A program made the position numbers and the translations under genes. From Microvirga sp. BSC39 (GTDB lineage: Bacteria; Pseudomonadota; Alphaproteobacteria; Rhizobiales; Beijerinckiaceae), in assembly GCF_000739015.1 (NCBI RefSeq), contig NZ_JPUG01000078.1, positions 310,001-374,000 of the forward strand: a stretch of 64,000 bases of DNA. Reading direction: 5' to 3'. A model generated the notes under the pieces. It was not told the origin of the DNA. It searched no databases and saw only the letters and a list, made by a program, of their open reading frames with translations. Shown in pieces: positions 17,375 through 26,551 of this stretch. Within the stretch, counting starts at the first letter, position 1; each line of letters opens with the position of its first letter.

Positions 17375-17863
17375 ATGAAGCTCATAGACTCAACCCCTTC
17401 GGGGAACGCGAAAACAGCCTCCAAGCAGATGGAGTTCGTAACGGTCACGGTGGCCGGACAGTTGCTGGGACTGCCGATCAGCCGCGTACACGATGTCTTT
17501 GTCGTGAGCGAGATGACAACCGTTCCTCTCGCGCCGGGAGAGATCGCAGGTCTTCTGAATCTCCGTGGGCGGGTCGTCACCGCGGTGTCGTTGCGACGTC
17601 GACTGGGACTGGGCGACAGCGCCGAAGCAGGACGGCGCATGGCTGTCGGCCTCGAGAACCAGGGCGAGGCTTACGGATTGCTCGTGGACGAGGTTGGTGA
17701 GGTCCTCAAGCTGGATCCAGACGAGATGCAGCCGAACCCGGTTCACATGGATCGAGGCTGGGTGGGCCTGTCGCAGGGCGTTCATCAGTTGCGCGACCAG
17801 TTGCTGATCGTGCTCGATGTTGACGCCGTCCTTGCCTTCGAGACGGAGCGGGAAGCTGCGTAA
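17375..17863 (+). CDS. cheW: Chemotaxis coupling protein CheW
   Basis: 162 residues, one CheW domain with the expected segments FVTVTVAGQLLGLPI, IAGLLNLRGRVVTAV, GLLVDEVGEV and LLIVLDVDAVL. CheW tethers CheA to chemoreceptors in the cytoplasmic arrays. The start lies three bases after the cheA stop, so the two are co-translated. The N-terminal 18 residues are extra and unstructured compared with the minimal family length. No receptor gene lies in the window. Confidence 0.95.
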   Translation: MKLIDSTPSGNAKTASKQMEFVTVTVAGQLLGLPISRVHDVFVVSEMTTVPLAPGEIAGLLNLRGRVVTAVSLRRRLGLGDSAEAGRRMAVGLENQGEAYGLLVDEVGEVLKLDPDEMQPNPVHMDRGWVGLSQGVHQLRDQLLIVLDVDAVLAFETEREAA

Positions 17864-17922
17864 GCCCCGTTCTCCGAGCGCATGTGCTTCATTATATGTA
17901 ATCAGAATACAGGAAGTTTGCC

Positions 17923-18306
17923 GTGAGCCTTGATCTATCCACCCCCGTTCTCATCGTTGACGACTACCAGACGATGCTGCGCATTATCCGCAACCTGCTG
18001 AAGCAGATCGGCTTCAACGACGTCGACGAGGCGAAGGACGGCTCGGAGGCTCTGGGCAAGCTCAAGGAGAAGAAGTACGGGCTGGTGATCTCCGACTGGA
18101 ACATGGCGCCCATGACCGGCTTCGAGCTTTTGCAGCAGGTGCGGGCCGACGCGGAGCTGGGCAGCCTGCCCTTCATCATGATCACCGCCGAGGCCAAGAC
18201 CGAGAACGTGGTCGCGGCCAAGCAGGCCGGCGTCAACAACTACATCGTCAAGCCCTTCAACGCCGATACCCTGCGCTCGAAAATCAGCGCTGTCTTTGGT
18301 GCGTGA
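17923..18306 (+). CDS. cheY: Chemotaxis response regulator CheY
   Basis: 127 residues, GTG start with AGGAAG a few bases upstream. A complete receiver: VDDYQTM (acidic pocket), phospho-Asp in ISDWNMAPMTG, Thr in MITAEAKTENV, Lys in VKPF. The GFELLQQVRAD and GVNNYIVKPF stretches are of the motor-binding CheY type, and the gene is directly followed by a CheZ phosphatase, so this is probably the CheY that binds FliM. A second cheY lies at 57488. The segment looks more GC-rich than its neighbours. Confidence 0.93.
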   Translation: MSLDLSTPVLIVDDYQTMLRIIRNLLKQIGFNDVDEAKDGSEALGKLKEKKYGLVISDWNMAPMTGFELLQQVRADAELGSLPFIMITAEAKTENVVAAKQAGVNNYIVKPFNADTLRSKISAVFGA

Positions 18307-18325
18307 GCAGAACGAGAACAAGATC

Positions 18326-19027
18326 ATGATCCACAGGAAAAGCTATCGCATCGAGGCGAACCTGGGCGTTGTTTCAAGTGACGAGGGAGTTCTGGAACGT
18401 CATTCCGAAGTCATGGGCATGCTGTCAGCTATCAAGGAGTCGATCGTACCTGCAAAGGAGATCTCGACCTCTCTGCTGGAGGAGCACCGCCGTGACATGC
18501 AGGAGGCTCTTCGCCTGAAGGCAGAGCTCGATTCCATCTATGAAGCAATCGAGCGCACGAAGAAAGAGATCGCCACGCTTCGCTATGCCGGAGCTCAAGG
18601 GAAGGAAATCACCCGGGTTACGGACGAACTTGGTGCCATCGTCACCGGGACGGAAACGGCTACCAACTCCATCCTGGCAGCGGCGGAAAGGATTGACGAT
18701 CTCTCCAGCAATCTCTCGTCCAGGCTGGCCGGAAGTGATCAGGATATCGCTCGTGAGATCCTCGATCACGTGATCAGCATCTTCGAGGCCTGCAATTTCC
18801 AGGACATTACCGGCCAGCGCATCAGCAAGGTCGTCGGCGCGATGAAGTTTGTTGAAGAACGTGTTCATCACATGATGGAAATCTGGGGTGGCATGGAAAG
18901 CTTCAAGGATGTCGAAACGATCGACGATCCGAAACGTCAGGGGGATAAAGCCCTCCTGAATGGACCCGCTTTGGCCTATGATAATGGCGTGACGTCTCAG
19001 GACGATATCGACGCGTTGTTCAACTAA
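18326..19027 (+). CDS. cheZ: CheY phosphatase CheZ
   Basis: 233 residues from ATG at 18326; a longer frame begins with TTG inside cheY and is less likely. Mostly long helices, as in CheZ. The catalytic signature FQDITGQ is at 158-164, giving Asp160 and Gln164 at the four-residue spacing of the enterobacterial Asp143/Gln147 pair. The C-terminus ends in QDDIDALFN, the CheY-binding tail typical of CheZ, joined by a flexible linker. It dephosphorylates CheY-P in the cytoplasm. Many rhizobia instead use a second CheY as phosphate sink, so having CheZ as well as two CheY genes is informative. Confidence 0.92.
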   Translation: MIHRKSYRIEANLGVVSSDEGVLERHSEVMGMLSAIKESIVPAKEISTSLLEEHRRDMQEALRLKAELDSIYEAIERTKKEIATLRYAGAQGKEITRVTDELGAIVTGTETATNSILAAAERIDDLSSNLSSRLAGSDQDIAREILDHVISIFEACNFQDITGQRISKVVGAMKFVEERVHHMMEIWGGMESFKDVETIDDPKRQGDKALLNGPALAYDNGVTSQDDIDALFN

Positions 19028-19038
19028 TCCGAGTTGCG

Positions 19039-19076
19039 CGACACGAGCCCAGCCTTAGAAAGCTGGGCTCGTGTCG
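19039..19076. terminator. Convergent hairpin after cheZ
   Basis: Perfect 15-bp GC-rich inverted repeat, arms 19039-19053 (CGACACGAGCCCAGC) and 19062-19076, between the convergent cheZ and heparinase-like genes. There is no T-run on either side, so termination may need Rho or other help. Confidence 0.6.
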
Positions 19077-19102
19077 CCAAGTGGGCAGACTTGCCGTACG
19101 TG

Positions 19103-21847
19103 TTACCTCAACAGATCTTGCACCCGTTGCGAGGCGATAAGACCCATGAGCCTCTTCAAGCCGTCTTCCGTTACTGCAAGCACTACGCCTCCGCATACTT
19201 CAGACGTGCCGGTGAAGCCATAGTTCAGCACATTGGAGGACTTAAGGCCGCCGGTGCCGTCTGAGAGGTAGCCCTGCATGGAACCGGCTCGGCCGGCGCG
19301 TCCATTCTGAACCGTGAAGCCTGTAAACTGCCCTGCAACAGGGTGAGGGATGATCCGCAGCCTATCCCGCTTGTGAAAGGCGATAGCGAGCTTGCTGTTA
19401 GCAAGAGCAACCGCAATGTTGTCCTCGAAGTGAAGATTGGCATCAACATTGGTCGTGCTTCGGGACGATCGAAAACGATCAAAGACGGCGACCGCGTTCA
19501 TGTCGTCCAGGCACACGAAGATGCGTGAGTGATCGTAGCAGGGGCCGTGCACATTTGTGCCCACCCTCACCGCATGGGCTTTTTCGAGCGAGACCGTTGC
19601 CTCGACCCAGCCCAAGCCAGATGTCTGCTCACGAGAATCCGGCATGGCCACATTATGAGCCCTGGACGAGAGCAAGTACTGACGCACAGGACCTGCCTCC
19701 ATAACTCCCGAGCCACCTGAATCCGTAATCCATCTCACTCCGCGAGCGGAGTAAACGAACGAGGTGCAGTCGTGATGTCCGTTGTCGTGCCTCTGCTCGC
19801 TGATCGAGGCGCAGAGATAGCTCCAGTCCGGCCTCTGCACATAGTTTCGGAAGGTGATCAGCCCGGAATGGTCCGATGTATGAAGCCTCGGGCCCAAGGG
19901 GTACGCCAGCTCCTCTGCGAGGGCCTGATCCGACAGGAGATGTCTTCCATATCCTGAGATGAGGCGCCGGAGCCAGGAGGCATGGTGGAGTTTGCTCGGA
20001 GTGTCTCCGAATGGAGCAAGCATGCCCGCCGGGTCCGTCGCCGCGACTAGGGCTTTCAGACTGTCTTTCAGGCGGTTATCGAGAAGCTGCCGGAGGTCCT
20101 CGGCCTCAGGTTGATCCTTGAGGTGTTGGGCCAGAATCATCCCGATTGAGGTGAGCTCCAGTCGGCAATGCTGGGACTGCTCATTCGATGAGCCCTGGGG
20201 ACCGAGGAGATGGTCGAAGCCGTTGCGCAGTTGGGCGAGGGCTACGGATCTCCAATAGGGGGAAAGAGGAAAGTTCGGGAGACCGGCCGAGGCACTCAGG
20301 AGGGCGCAGGCAACCCGGACCTGCAGCATGGAATGCAGAAAGATGTTCTGACTCAAAATCTCGGCGAGCGCGAAGCCATGCTGAATAACCTCCGCAACGA
20401 GCGTGCGCGATTTTTCAGCCGGCCTGCCTTTAAGCGAAGTCGCAGCTGCGAGCAACTGGAGCAGAACATCTGTGCGTATGGCAACAGACGCAGGGTAGGC
20501 ACTAAGAGGATCCTTGGAGTGGCCTGGCGGATTGGCACGCGACCAAGTGACGGCAAGGTCAACGGCTCTGTTCACTCCTCCTGCTTGTTGACTGCTAACC
20601 AGATCTAAGAGCCAGGACAGGGACTGATATTCCAGACGCCAGGCGGGCGACTGATAAGGATCTTCGGTCCAGTCCGGTGCTGAAGGCAACGGCCATGCCG
20701 GGAAGCTGCCGAGAGTAAGCTGATCCCCGGCAAAGGTTGTCGATTGACCTTGCTGAACCGCTTGCAGCTTGTCTTGTATGGTCGGAGCCGCTGCCAGGGT
20801 CTGGCGATCGATCAGGTTGGCATGCCCGATATTGGTACTAGAACCAGAGGCTGGTCGAAGGCGTCCGAAGATTTCACCGACAAGAGTGGAGGCATCGGAG
20901 AACTCCTCGCTGAGGATGTTCTCGAGCAGAAGATCGTCGCCTAATGAAGTCTCGAGCGGTGTTACAAGGCTGATCTGTGCCTCATCGCGCCAGACCTGAA
21001 AGCCAAGGTCCACGGTTACGGCCTGATCCGGTGAGGTGAGCTCAAGCGTGAAGCGCCTCGTCTGCCGGTTCACCGGAATGTCGATGTAGGTTCCGACAAC
21101 AGGCGAGGTCGGCAGATCGTCCGGCGAGGCGACGATTTCCCCGTTCCTGTTGCGAAAGATGACCCGGGCCAAGGCTCCCTCGGCGCCTACATTCTGGTTG
21201 ATTAGCTGGCCACGGATAAAAAGTGTCTTGGCCGGAACAACTCCAAAGGTAAGCCATGCGGGCTCAGTCTTCAGTCGAACCCAGGAGCGGCGAGGGTCAT
21301 TCAGGGTTGGAGATTGAACTGCGCGCGTTGAGTTTGCTTGGGTATCGTCACCTGCAGGTTGGCCAACCTGCAGGAGCTTCGGGTCGAGAATCGTGAACGG
21401 ATGGGAGTTGCGCCAGCTGCGGACGCTGACCGAGATGTGCTTTGCAGGAGAAGGAACCAGAAAGGTGCAATGAACCCTTCCACTGTGTGTCTGATCGCTG
21501 CTCCGGTCGTAGTAGTCGGGTCCCGCGACGTGACAGCTGTGAGGGTCGATCTGAGCCCTGGTCAAACCCGGAGCATAGGCAAAGTCGATGCTCGACCCAT
21601 CCTCAGTCAGGAAGTCGACACCGATGACGGCGAAATCATGTGCTGTCCGGCTTTTTTCTTCAGGGTGCCAGCAGATCTGGAAAGTCAGCTCACACCAGGC
21701 ATCCTGGGATAGATCCCTGAAGTCGAGAGTGGTTCGCGACCATCGATTCTGGTTCGAGACAGCGTACTGCCGGGTACCAGCTTCTTCCTGGGGTGCCTCG
21801 TCGCCACGTTCCCGAGGCGTCGGAAGGATTTGTCTGACATTGGCCAT
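19103..21847 (-). CDS. Heparinase II/III-family protein
   Basis: 914 residues. The N-terminal 280 residues are beta-rich with repeated Trp/Arg motifs. The middle (about 330-640) is helical and suggests an alpha/alpha toroid. The C-terminal part contains QRHDNGHHDCTSFVYSARG, like the Asn/His-Asp catalytic strand of heparinase II/III enzymes, then WITDSGG and RAHNVAMPD. Such proteins are polysaccharide lyases or synthesis-linked proteins for acidic polysaccharides. There is no clear signal peptide. It interrupts the motility region on the opposite strand and looks less GC-rich than the flagellar genes, which would fit later insertion. Substrate unknown. Confidence 0.7.
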   Translation of the reverse strand: MANVRQILPTPRERGDEAPQEEAGTRQYAVSNQNRWSRTTLDFRDLSQDAWCELTFQICWHPEEKSRTAHDFAVIGVDFLTEDGSSIDFAYAPGLTRAQIDPHSCHVAGPDYYDRSSDQTHSGRVHCTFLVPSPAKHISVSVRSWRNSHPFTILDPKLLQVGQPAGDDTQANSTRAVQSPTLNDPRRSWVRLKTEPAWLTFGVVPAKTLFIRGQLINQNVGAEGALARVIFRNRNGEIVASPDDLPTSPVVGTYIDIPVNRQTRRFTLELTSPDQAVTVDLGFQVWRDEAQISLVTPLETSLGDDLLLENILSEEFSDASTLVGEIFGRLRPASGSSTNIGHANLIDRQTLAAAPTIQDKLQAVQQGQSTTFAGDQLTLGSFPAWPLPSAPDWTEDPYQSPAWRLEYQSLSWLLDLVSSQQAGGVNRAVDLAVTWSRANPPGHSKDPLSAYPASVAIRTDVLLQLLAAATSLKGRPAEKSRTLVAEVIQHGFALAEILSQNIFLHSMLQVRVACALLSASAGLPNFPLSPYWRSVALAQLRNGFDHLLGPQGSSNEQSQHCRLELTSIGMILAQHLKDQPEAEDLRQLLDNRLKDSLKALVAATDPAGMLAPFGDTPSKLHHASWLRRLISGYGRHLLSDQALAEELAYPLGPRLHTSDHSGLITFRNYVQRPDWSYLCASISEQRHDNGHHDCTSFVYSARGVRWITDSGGSGVMEAGPVRQYLLSSRAHNVAMPDSREQTSGLGWVEATVSLEKAHAVRVGTNVHGPCYDHSRIFVCLDDMNAVAVFDRFRSSRSTTNVDANLHFEDNIAVALANSKLAIAFHKRDRLRIIPHPVAGQFTGFTVQNGRAGRAGSMQGYLSDGTGGLKSSNVLNYGFTGTSEVCGGVVLAVTEDGLKRLMGLIASQRVQDLLR

Positions 21848-22029
21848 TGAGGCACCAGAATTCTAGGTTGGAAGATGGGTCGAGAAGAAGCTGCCCTAAC
21901 ACGCCTGCGCGGGACTGGTGGCATCGATAAGACTGTTGTGCTTCCGGCAGGTTCAGGCCTCAGTCAATTCGACCTTCGCAGTTCTCTGCAAAACAGTGGC
22001 CTGAGCCCCGACGCTGACTGCTGGTGGGC

Positions 22030-22650
22030 TTAGCTTCCCGTCGCGACCTCTAGGAACAGGGCCATGCGGATCAGCTCGGAGAGGCTCTTGGCTTCCATCT
22101 TCGCCATGACGTTTGAGCGATGAATCTCGACGGTCCGGATGCTGATGTTCAGCTCGTGGGCAATCATCTTGTTGGCCTTGCCGGCGACCAAGCCGTCCAG
22201 CACCTGCCGCTCCCGTTGCGAGAGAGACTGCAGCCGCGCCTGGGTCCTGAGGAGTTCCTGATTTCTGCGAACGCTCTTCTCGTCGCAGACCAGCGCAAAG
22301 CGGACGACCTCTAGGAAGCGGTCCTCCCGGAAAGGCTTCTCGAGAAAGTCGATGGCCCCCGTCTTCATGGCTTCGACGGCGAGTGGAATGTCCGCATGGC
22401 CGGTCATGACGATAACTGGGACGTTCAATCCACGCGCATTGAGGCGCCGAATAAATTCCAGGCCGTCGATGCCGGGCATCCGCACGTCCGTGACAATGCA
22501 GCATTGTCCGGGATCGCTGACCTCGTCGAGAAAGGCTTTGGCGGACTCATACAGGCGAACGTTCAGGCCAGCGGACACCAGCAGGAAGGAGAGAGCCTTT
22601 CGCACCCCGACGTCATCATCAACCACATACACGATCGGCGTGTTCGACAC
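22030..22650 (-). CDS. FixJ-family response regulator (receiver + LuxR HTH)
   Basis: 206 residues. Receiver (1-120) with VVDDDVGVRKAL, phospho-Asp in VTDVRMPGIDG, Thr in MTGHAD and KPF. LuxR-type HTH (about 140-200) with LSQRERQVLDGLVAGKANK and ISIRTVEIHRSNVM. The start is GTG, preceded by AAGGAGG nine bases upstream inside the 3' end of the kinase gene; the 32-base overlap couples the pair. In FixLJ systems this protein is phosphorylated by the PAS kinase and activates transcription. The true targets here are unknown, and it should not be called fixJ on this evidence. Confidence 0.9.
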   Translation of the reverse strand: MSNTPIVYVVDDDVGVRKALSFLLVSAGLNVRLYESAKAFLDEVSDPGQCCIVTDVRMPGIDGLEFIRRLNARGLNVPVIVMTGHADIPLAVEAMKTGAIDFLEKPFREDRFLEVVRFALVCDEKSVRRNQELLRTQARLQSLSQRERQVLDGLVAGKANKMIAHELNISIRTVEIHRSNVMAKMEAKSLSELIRMALFLEVATGS

Positions 22651-25369
22651 TGGCCATGTCCTCCTTGTCGACGGTTCTCAGAGTAAAATGAAAGGTGGTG
22701 CCTTCACCGGGAGCCGAATCAGCCCAGATCTTGCCGCCATGGGATTCCACGATCGTCCGGCTGATCGAGAGCCCCACGCCCATGCCGCTTCGCTTCGTGG
22801 TGGTAAATGGCTTGAAAAGGTTCTTCAAGACCTCCGGGGCGATCCCGGATCCCGTGTCCTGAACGCTGACCTGAACCATGGATTCGAGCGGCACAGGCCT
22901 TGCCCTGATCACCAGTTCGCGGCGGTCCGATTCCTGCATCGCCTCAATGGCGTTGCGGATCAGGTTGAGCAGAACCTGCTGGATTTGGACACGATTCACG
23001 AAGACCAGCGGGTTCTCGGACGGAAAGTCGTATTCGACCTTCACGTCCTTCTCCTTGGCACCCACAAGAGCCAAGGCACTGGCCTCTTCCACGAGACGCT
23101 GAAGTCCCTCGATCTGGTGCTCGCTTCCCCCCCTGGCGACGAATTCCCGCAATTGCCGAATGACTTCGCCAGCGCGCAGCGCTTCCTCGGCAGCCTCGTT
23201 CACGGCATGGCGAACGAGGGATATCTTATCGCCCTCCACGTTGCTCAGGATGAGGCCGCAGCCTTTCAGGTAGCTTGTGATGGCTGTGAGAGGTTGGTTG
23301 ATCTCATGGGCCAATGTCGAGCCCATCTCTCCCAGGGCTGTAAAGCGGGACATGTAGGCGAGTTCGGCTTGCAATTCCTGCATCCGGGTTTCAGTGCGCT
23401 GGCGCTCCGTCAGATCGCGAATGAAAGCGGTGAAGAAGCGCTCCCCATCCGATTGCATCTCTCCGACCTGAACCTCCATCGGGAAGGTCGAGCCATCCTT
23501 GCGCTGGGCAACCGCCACACGCCCGCTTCCAATGATTCGCCGTTCTCCCGTCTCGCGATAACGGCGGATATAGCCATCATGCTGCTCGCGGTAGGGCAGG
23601 GGCATCAGGAACTTGACATTCGTGCCGATGACCTCCTCAGGCTGGTAGCCGAACATGTTCACTGCTGTAGCGCTGAAGGACCGGATGATACCGCTTTCGT
23701 CGGCTACGACCATGGCGTCGGGAACGGTCTCGAGAATGGATCGGAGATGCGCCTCGCTTGTACGCAGGCGCTCTTCGCTCGATCGCAGTGCATTCTCTGC
23801 CAGCTTGCGCTCCGTGATGTCCTGGACCGTTCCGATCTTACGAATAGGCCGTCCATCGTCATCGACCAAGGTGCGGCCGATGGCCGTAACCCAGCGCTCC
23901 TCTCCCGTATCAGCGCGGATGATCCTGAAGCTGCCGCTGTAGGTCAGGTCGCTGCCCGGCTGGTCATCATAGAAGGTCCTCGCCATTCGGGTACGATCAT
24001 CGGGGTGAACGCAATCGAGGATGACCTCGCGCGTGATGGTCACATCCGGTGCCAAGCCGAGGATCTGTCGTGCCTCGGGCATCCACTGGCGGCGACTAGT
24101 GACAAGATCCTGATCCCAGATGCCTAGGGCTGTCGTTTCGATGGCCAAGCGCAACCTTTCCTCGCTGCTGCGCAGTCTCATCTCGGCTTGGCGCTGATCA
24201 TGGATATCCGTGACGGTGCCGACCCATTCCTGAACCTGGCCGTCCTCATTCAGCAGGGGAACTGCCCTGGTGAGCATCCAGCGGTATTTGCCGTCGAGGC
24301 GGCGGACGCGGTACTCGACCGCCCCCGGTTCTTCCGCCGTGCGAATGGCCTGCCACTGCGTGAGAAGCTTTGCCCGGTCGTCCGGATGGACGGTGTTGAG
24401 GAACCCGAAGCCCGTATAGTTCTCGTTCGACTGGCCGCTGAAGGTCTCCCACCCCCATACCTTGGTGATTGCCCCATCTGTCGCCGCGCGCCAGACGATG
24501 GCGGAACTGGCTTCAATCAGGGCGCGGTACTGCTCTTCGCTTCGGCGCAGCCGTTCAGCGGCCAGCTTCTGCTCATGGACATCCGTAACGGTCCCGATCC
24601 ATTCCTGAACCACGCCATCGGCATCGTGAAGAGGAACGGCTCTCATCAGGACCCAGCGGAATTCGCCGTCAGGCGCAAGCACTCGATACTCGTCGGTGCC
24701 TGCTTTCTCCGAAGCCAGCGTCTCCAGCCAGGCGGCAGTCACGCGCTCTCGATCTTCGGGATGAACAGCATCCAGCCAGGCATAGTCTCCGCCATTCTCC
24801 GATGGTGTAGAAGGAGAGGTGTCCCAACTCAGCGCCCCGTCGACGATCATCCCGCTGGCGTCTGCACGCCAGACCATTGCCGAACTTGCCTCGATGAGAG
24901 CCCGGTAACGCTCCTCCTGGGTTTTGAGGGCCGCTTCCGCGGCCATGAAGCGACTGATGTCGCGAGCCGTTAAAACAAAGTTGCAATCCGCGTCTGCATC
25001 GGAGCTGATCGCGTCAAGCGTTACCCGGCACAGGATGTGAATGCCGTCTTTGGTCCTGCAGCGTATCTGGTCGACAGAGTGTCCCGAAGAGGCCGCCGTA
25101 GTGAGATCTTGAAGCGGCTTTCCACGGAGCTGCGCATCCGAGGAGTAGAGAAGCGAGAAGTGGCAGTTCAGGATTTCATCCGATCGCCAGCCATAAATAC
25201 GCTCTGCACCAACATTCCACGATATAATGTTTCCTGACTGATCTAGGGTGATCAGGGCAAAATCGGTCACGGCGTTGAGGACGCGGGCAGGATCAGGGCT
25301 CGCGTGAACCGTAGGCCCACTCATAGGGTCCCTTAACGCAGATGTATGAGTCATAACCCCCCAACCCAA
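22619..25369 (-). CDS. FixL-like histidine kinase with five PAS domains
   Basis: 916 residues, cytoplasmic, no membrane segments. PAS domains at about 28-140, 150-265, 280-395, 405-520 and 535-655; PAS2 and PAS3 share YRALIEASSA and look duplicated. The HisKA His688 is in LAHEINQPLTAI; the ATPase boxes are LIRNAIEAM, DTGSGI and GMGVGLSIS. PAS5 closely resembles the heme PAS of FixL (GTNVKFLMP, HDGYIRRYRETG, IIGSGR, GSTFPM), but the residue where FixL carries the proximal heme His (His200 in Bradyrhizobium) is Arg611, so heme/oxygen sensing is doubtful. Other possible starts are 25354 and 25324, the latter with AAGGGA upstream. Divergent from flgB. Confidence 0.9.
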   Translation of the reverse strand: MGWGVMTHTSALRDPMSGPTVHASPDPARVLNAVTDFALITLDQSGNIISWNVGAERIYGWRSDEILNCHFSLLYSSDAQLRGKPLQDLTTAASSGHSVDQIRCRTKDGIHILCRVTLDAISSDADADCNFVLTARDISRFMAAEAALKTQEERYRALIEASSAMVWRADASGMIVDGALSWDTSPSTPSENGGDYAWLDAVHPEDRERVTAAWLETLASEKAGTDEYRVLAPDGEFRWVLMRAVPLHDADGVVQEWIGTVTDVHEQKLAAERLRRSEEQYRALIEASSAIVWRAATDGAITKVWGWETFSGQSNENYTGFGFLNTVHPDDRAKLLTQWQAIRTAEEPGAVEYRVRRLDGKYRWMLTRAVPLLNEDGQVQEWVGTVTDIHDQRQAEMRLRSSEERLRLAIETTALGIWDQDLVTSRRQWMPEARQILGLAPDVTITREVILDCVHPDDRTRMARTFYDDQPGSDLTYSGSFRIIRADTGEERWVTAIGRTLVDDDGRPIRKIGTVQDITERKLAENALRSSEERLRTSEAHLRSILETVPDAMVVADESGIIRSFSATAVNMFGYQPEEVIGTNVKFLMPLPYREQHDGYIRRYRETGERRIIGSGRVAVAQRKDGSTFPMEVQVGEMQSDGERFFTAFIRDLTERQRTETRMQELQAELAYMSRFTALGEMGSTLAHEINQPLTAITSYLKGCGLILSNVEGDKISLVRHAVNEAAEEALRAGEVIRQLREFVARGGSEHQIEGLQRLVEEASALALVGAKEKDVKVEYDFPSENPLVFVNRVQIQQVLLNLIRNAIEAMQESDRRELVIRARPVPLESMVQVSVQDTGSGIAPEVLKNLFKPFTTTKRSGMGVGLSISRTIVESHGGKIWADSAPGEGTTFHFTLRTVDKEDMASVEHADRVCG

Positions 25370-25688
25370 GCGCTGCGTTGCTTGCAGGTTTTTAACGTAT
25401 TGGCAAATGATCGCGCAAATCCCCAGCCCCGGCAGGATCGTGCGTCATGGGACAGTGTTTCGGCGACCGCGCTCTTCATGAGGATAGCTGGCTGAAAAGC
25501 AACTGATTCGGTTGCGACATGGTAGCGCTCAGACGCACACTGCAGCGTAATTTCATATCACCGGAGCATAACAGAGTTTCGCCTAGTCCCAGGCCAATCA
25601 GTAGAGGGCATGGCGCCCACAAGCTGAAAATTCGAAGACGCGGCTTGGCCTCACAATCTATGCCGTCGGCATCGGCAGAGGCCAGGTC
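25370..25688. other. Divergent intergenic region, kinase / flgB
   Basis: About 320 bases between the FixL-like gene (minus) and the flgB control motif. No coding frame is convincing and no terminator is seen. It must hold the promoters of two divergent operons. Confidence 0.4.
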
Positions 25689-25706
25689 AGCTTCGTGCAA
25701 GGTTGG
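25689..25706 (+). promoter_or_regulatory. Shared flagellar upstream motif, flgB copy
   Basis: AGCTTCGTGCAAGGTTGG; matches the consensus ASCYYCGYRCAAGS found before the major flagellar units. CAAG starts 50 bases before the flgB GTG at 25748, the same range as at fliF, flgE, flhA and motA. This also supports that GTG over the upstream ATG at 25715. Confidence 0.6.
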
Positions 25707-25747
25707 AAGCTTAAATGCCTCTTTACCATGTTTGCTCGGAGATTCCT

Positions 25748-26137
25748 GTGACGGCACCTGTCTATCTGTTCGATCTGGCATCGCGACAGGCCCAGTGGCT
25801 TGCGGCTCGCCAGACGACCATTTCCGGCAATGTCGCCAATGCCAATACTCCCGGCTATCGCGCCCGGGATGTTGAGCCTTTTGCCGATGTTCTCGACAAG
25901 ACCAAGCTGGTCATGGCGGCGACGAACAACGGTCATATCGGGATTTCTCCCTCGCGCGCAGAAGTTACGAAGGTGAAGAAGTCCGAGAGCTGGGACACGG
26001 TTTACTCGAAGAACTCCGTGAGCCTCGAGCAGGAACTCATCAAGGCCGGCGAGGTCAATCGCCAGCACACCCTGAACACGACCATCGTGAAGTCATTTCA
26101 CAGAATGCTGCTGACCAGCGTGAGGACCCCGTCATGA
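25748..26137 (+). CDS. flgB: Flagellar proximal rod protein FlgB
   Basis: 129 residues from GTG at 25748, with CGGAG upstream; an ATG at 25715 would add 11 residues not seen in the family and would crowd the upstream motif. VYLFDLASRQAQWLAARQ and NVANANTPGYRARDV are the conserved N-terminal rod signature, and the C-terminal LNTTIVKSFHRMLLTSVR forms the partner helix. FlgB is the first rod subunit after the MS ring, exported by the flagellar type III system. First gene of a ten-gene operon ending at fliP; its stop overlaps flgC (ATGA). Confidence 0.93.
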   Translation: MTAPVYLFDLASRQAQWLAARQTTISGNVANANTPGYRARDVEPFADVLDKTKLVMAATNNGHIGISPSRAEVTKVKKSESWDTVYSKNSVSLEQELIKAGEVNRQHTLNTTIVKSFHRMLLTSVRTPS

Positions 26138-26550
26138 TCGATCCTTTGATTGCCTCCGGCAAACTGTCCAGCGCTGGTCTCGAAGCGCAGTCGGCGCGTC
26201 TGCGTGTGGTCTCCGAGAACATCGCCAACGCGAACTCGACCGGTCGGACTCCGGGATCCGATCCTTATACACGCAAGACGATTACCTTTCGCTCCGAGCT
26301 TGAACGGACGCTCGGTGCGGCTTCCGTGTCGGTGAAGGATGTTGGACAGGACGAGGCGCCTTTCCCGGTCGAATATGACCCCGGAAATCCGGCCGCCGAC
26401 GAGAACGGCATGGTCAAGAAGCCCAACGTGAACATGCTGATCGAGATGGCCGACATGCGGGAAGCCAATCGTTCTTATCAGGCCAATCTGCAGATGATGA
26501 AGCAGGCACGCGCCATGATCACCGCAACCATTGATCTCATGAGAGGCTGA
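26134..26550 (+). CDS. flgC: Flagellar proximal rod protein FlgC
   Basis: 138 residues. N-terminal helix with SAGLEAQSARLRVVSENIANANST and C-terminal NVNMLIEMADMREANRSYQANL, the paired coiled-coil ends shared by rod proteins. It assembles with FlgB, FlgF and FliE in the periplasmic rod. The start overlaps the flgB stop and the stop is one base before fliE, so expression is tightly coupled. Confidence 0.96.
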   Translation: MIDPLIASGKLSSAGLEAQSARLRVVSENIANANSTGRTPGSDPYTRKTITFRSELERTLGAASVSVKDVGQDEAPFPVEYDPGNPAADENGMVKKPNVNMLIEMADMREANRSYQANLQMMKQARAMITATIDLMRG

Positions 26551-26551
26551 T

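Noticed and set aside
22352..24127. 591-aa frame antisense to the FixL-like kinase and its regulator
   Set aside because: It mirrors two well-supported genes, has no ribosome site and shows no protein family features.
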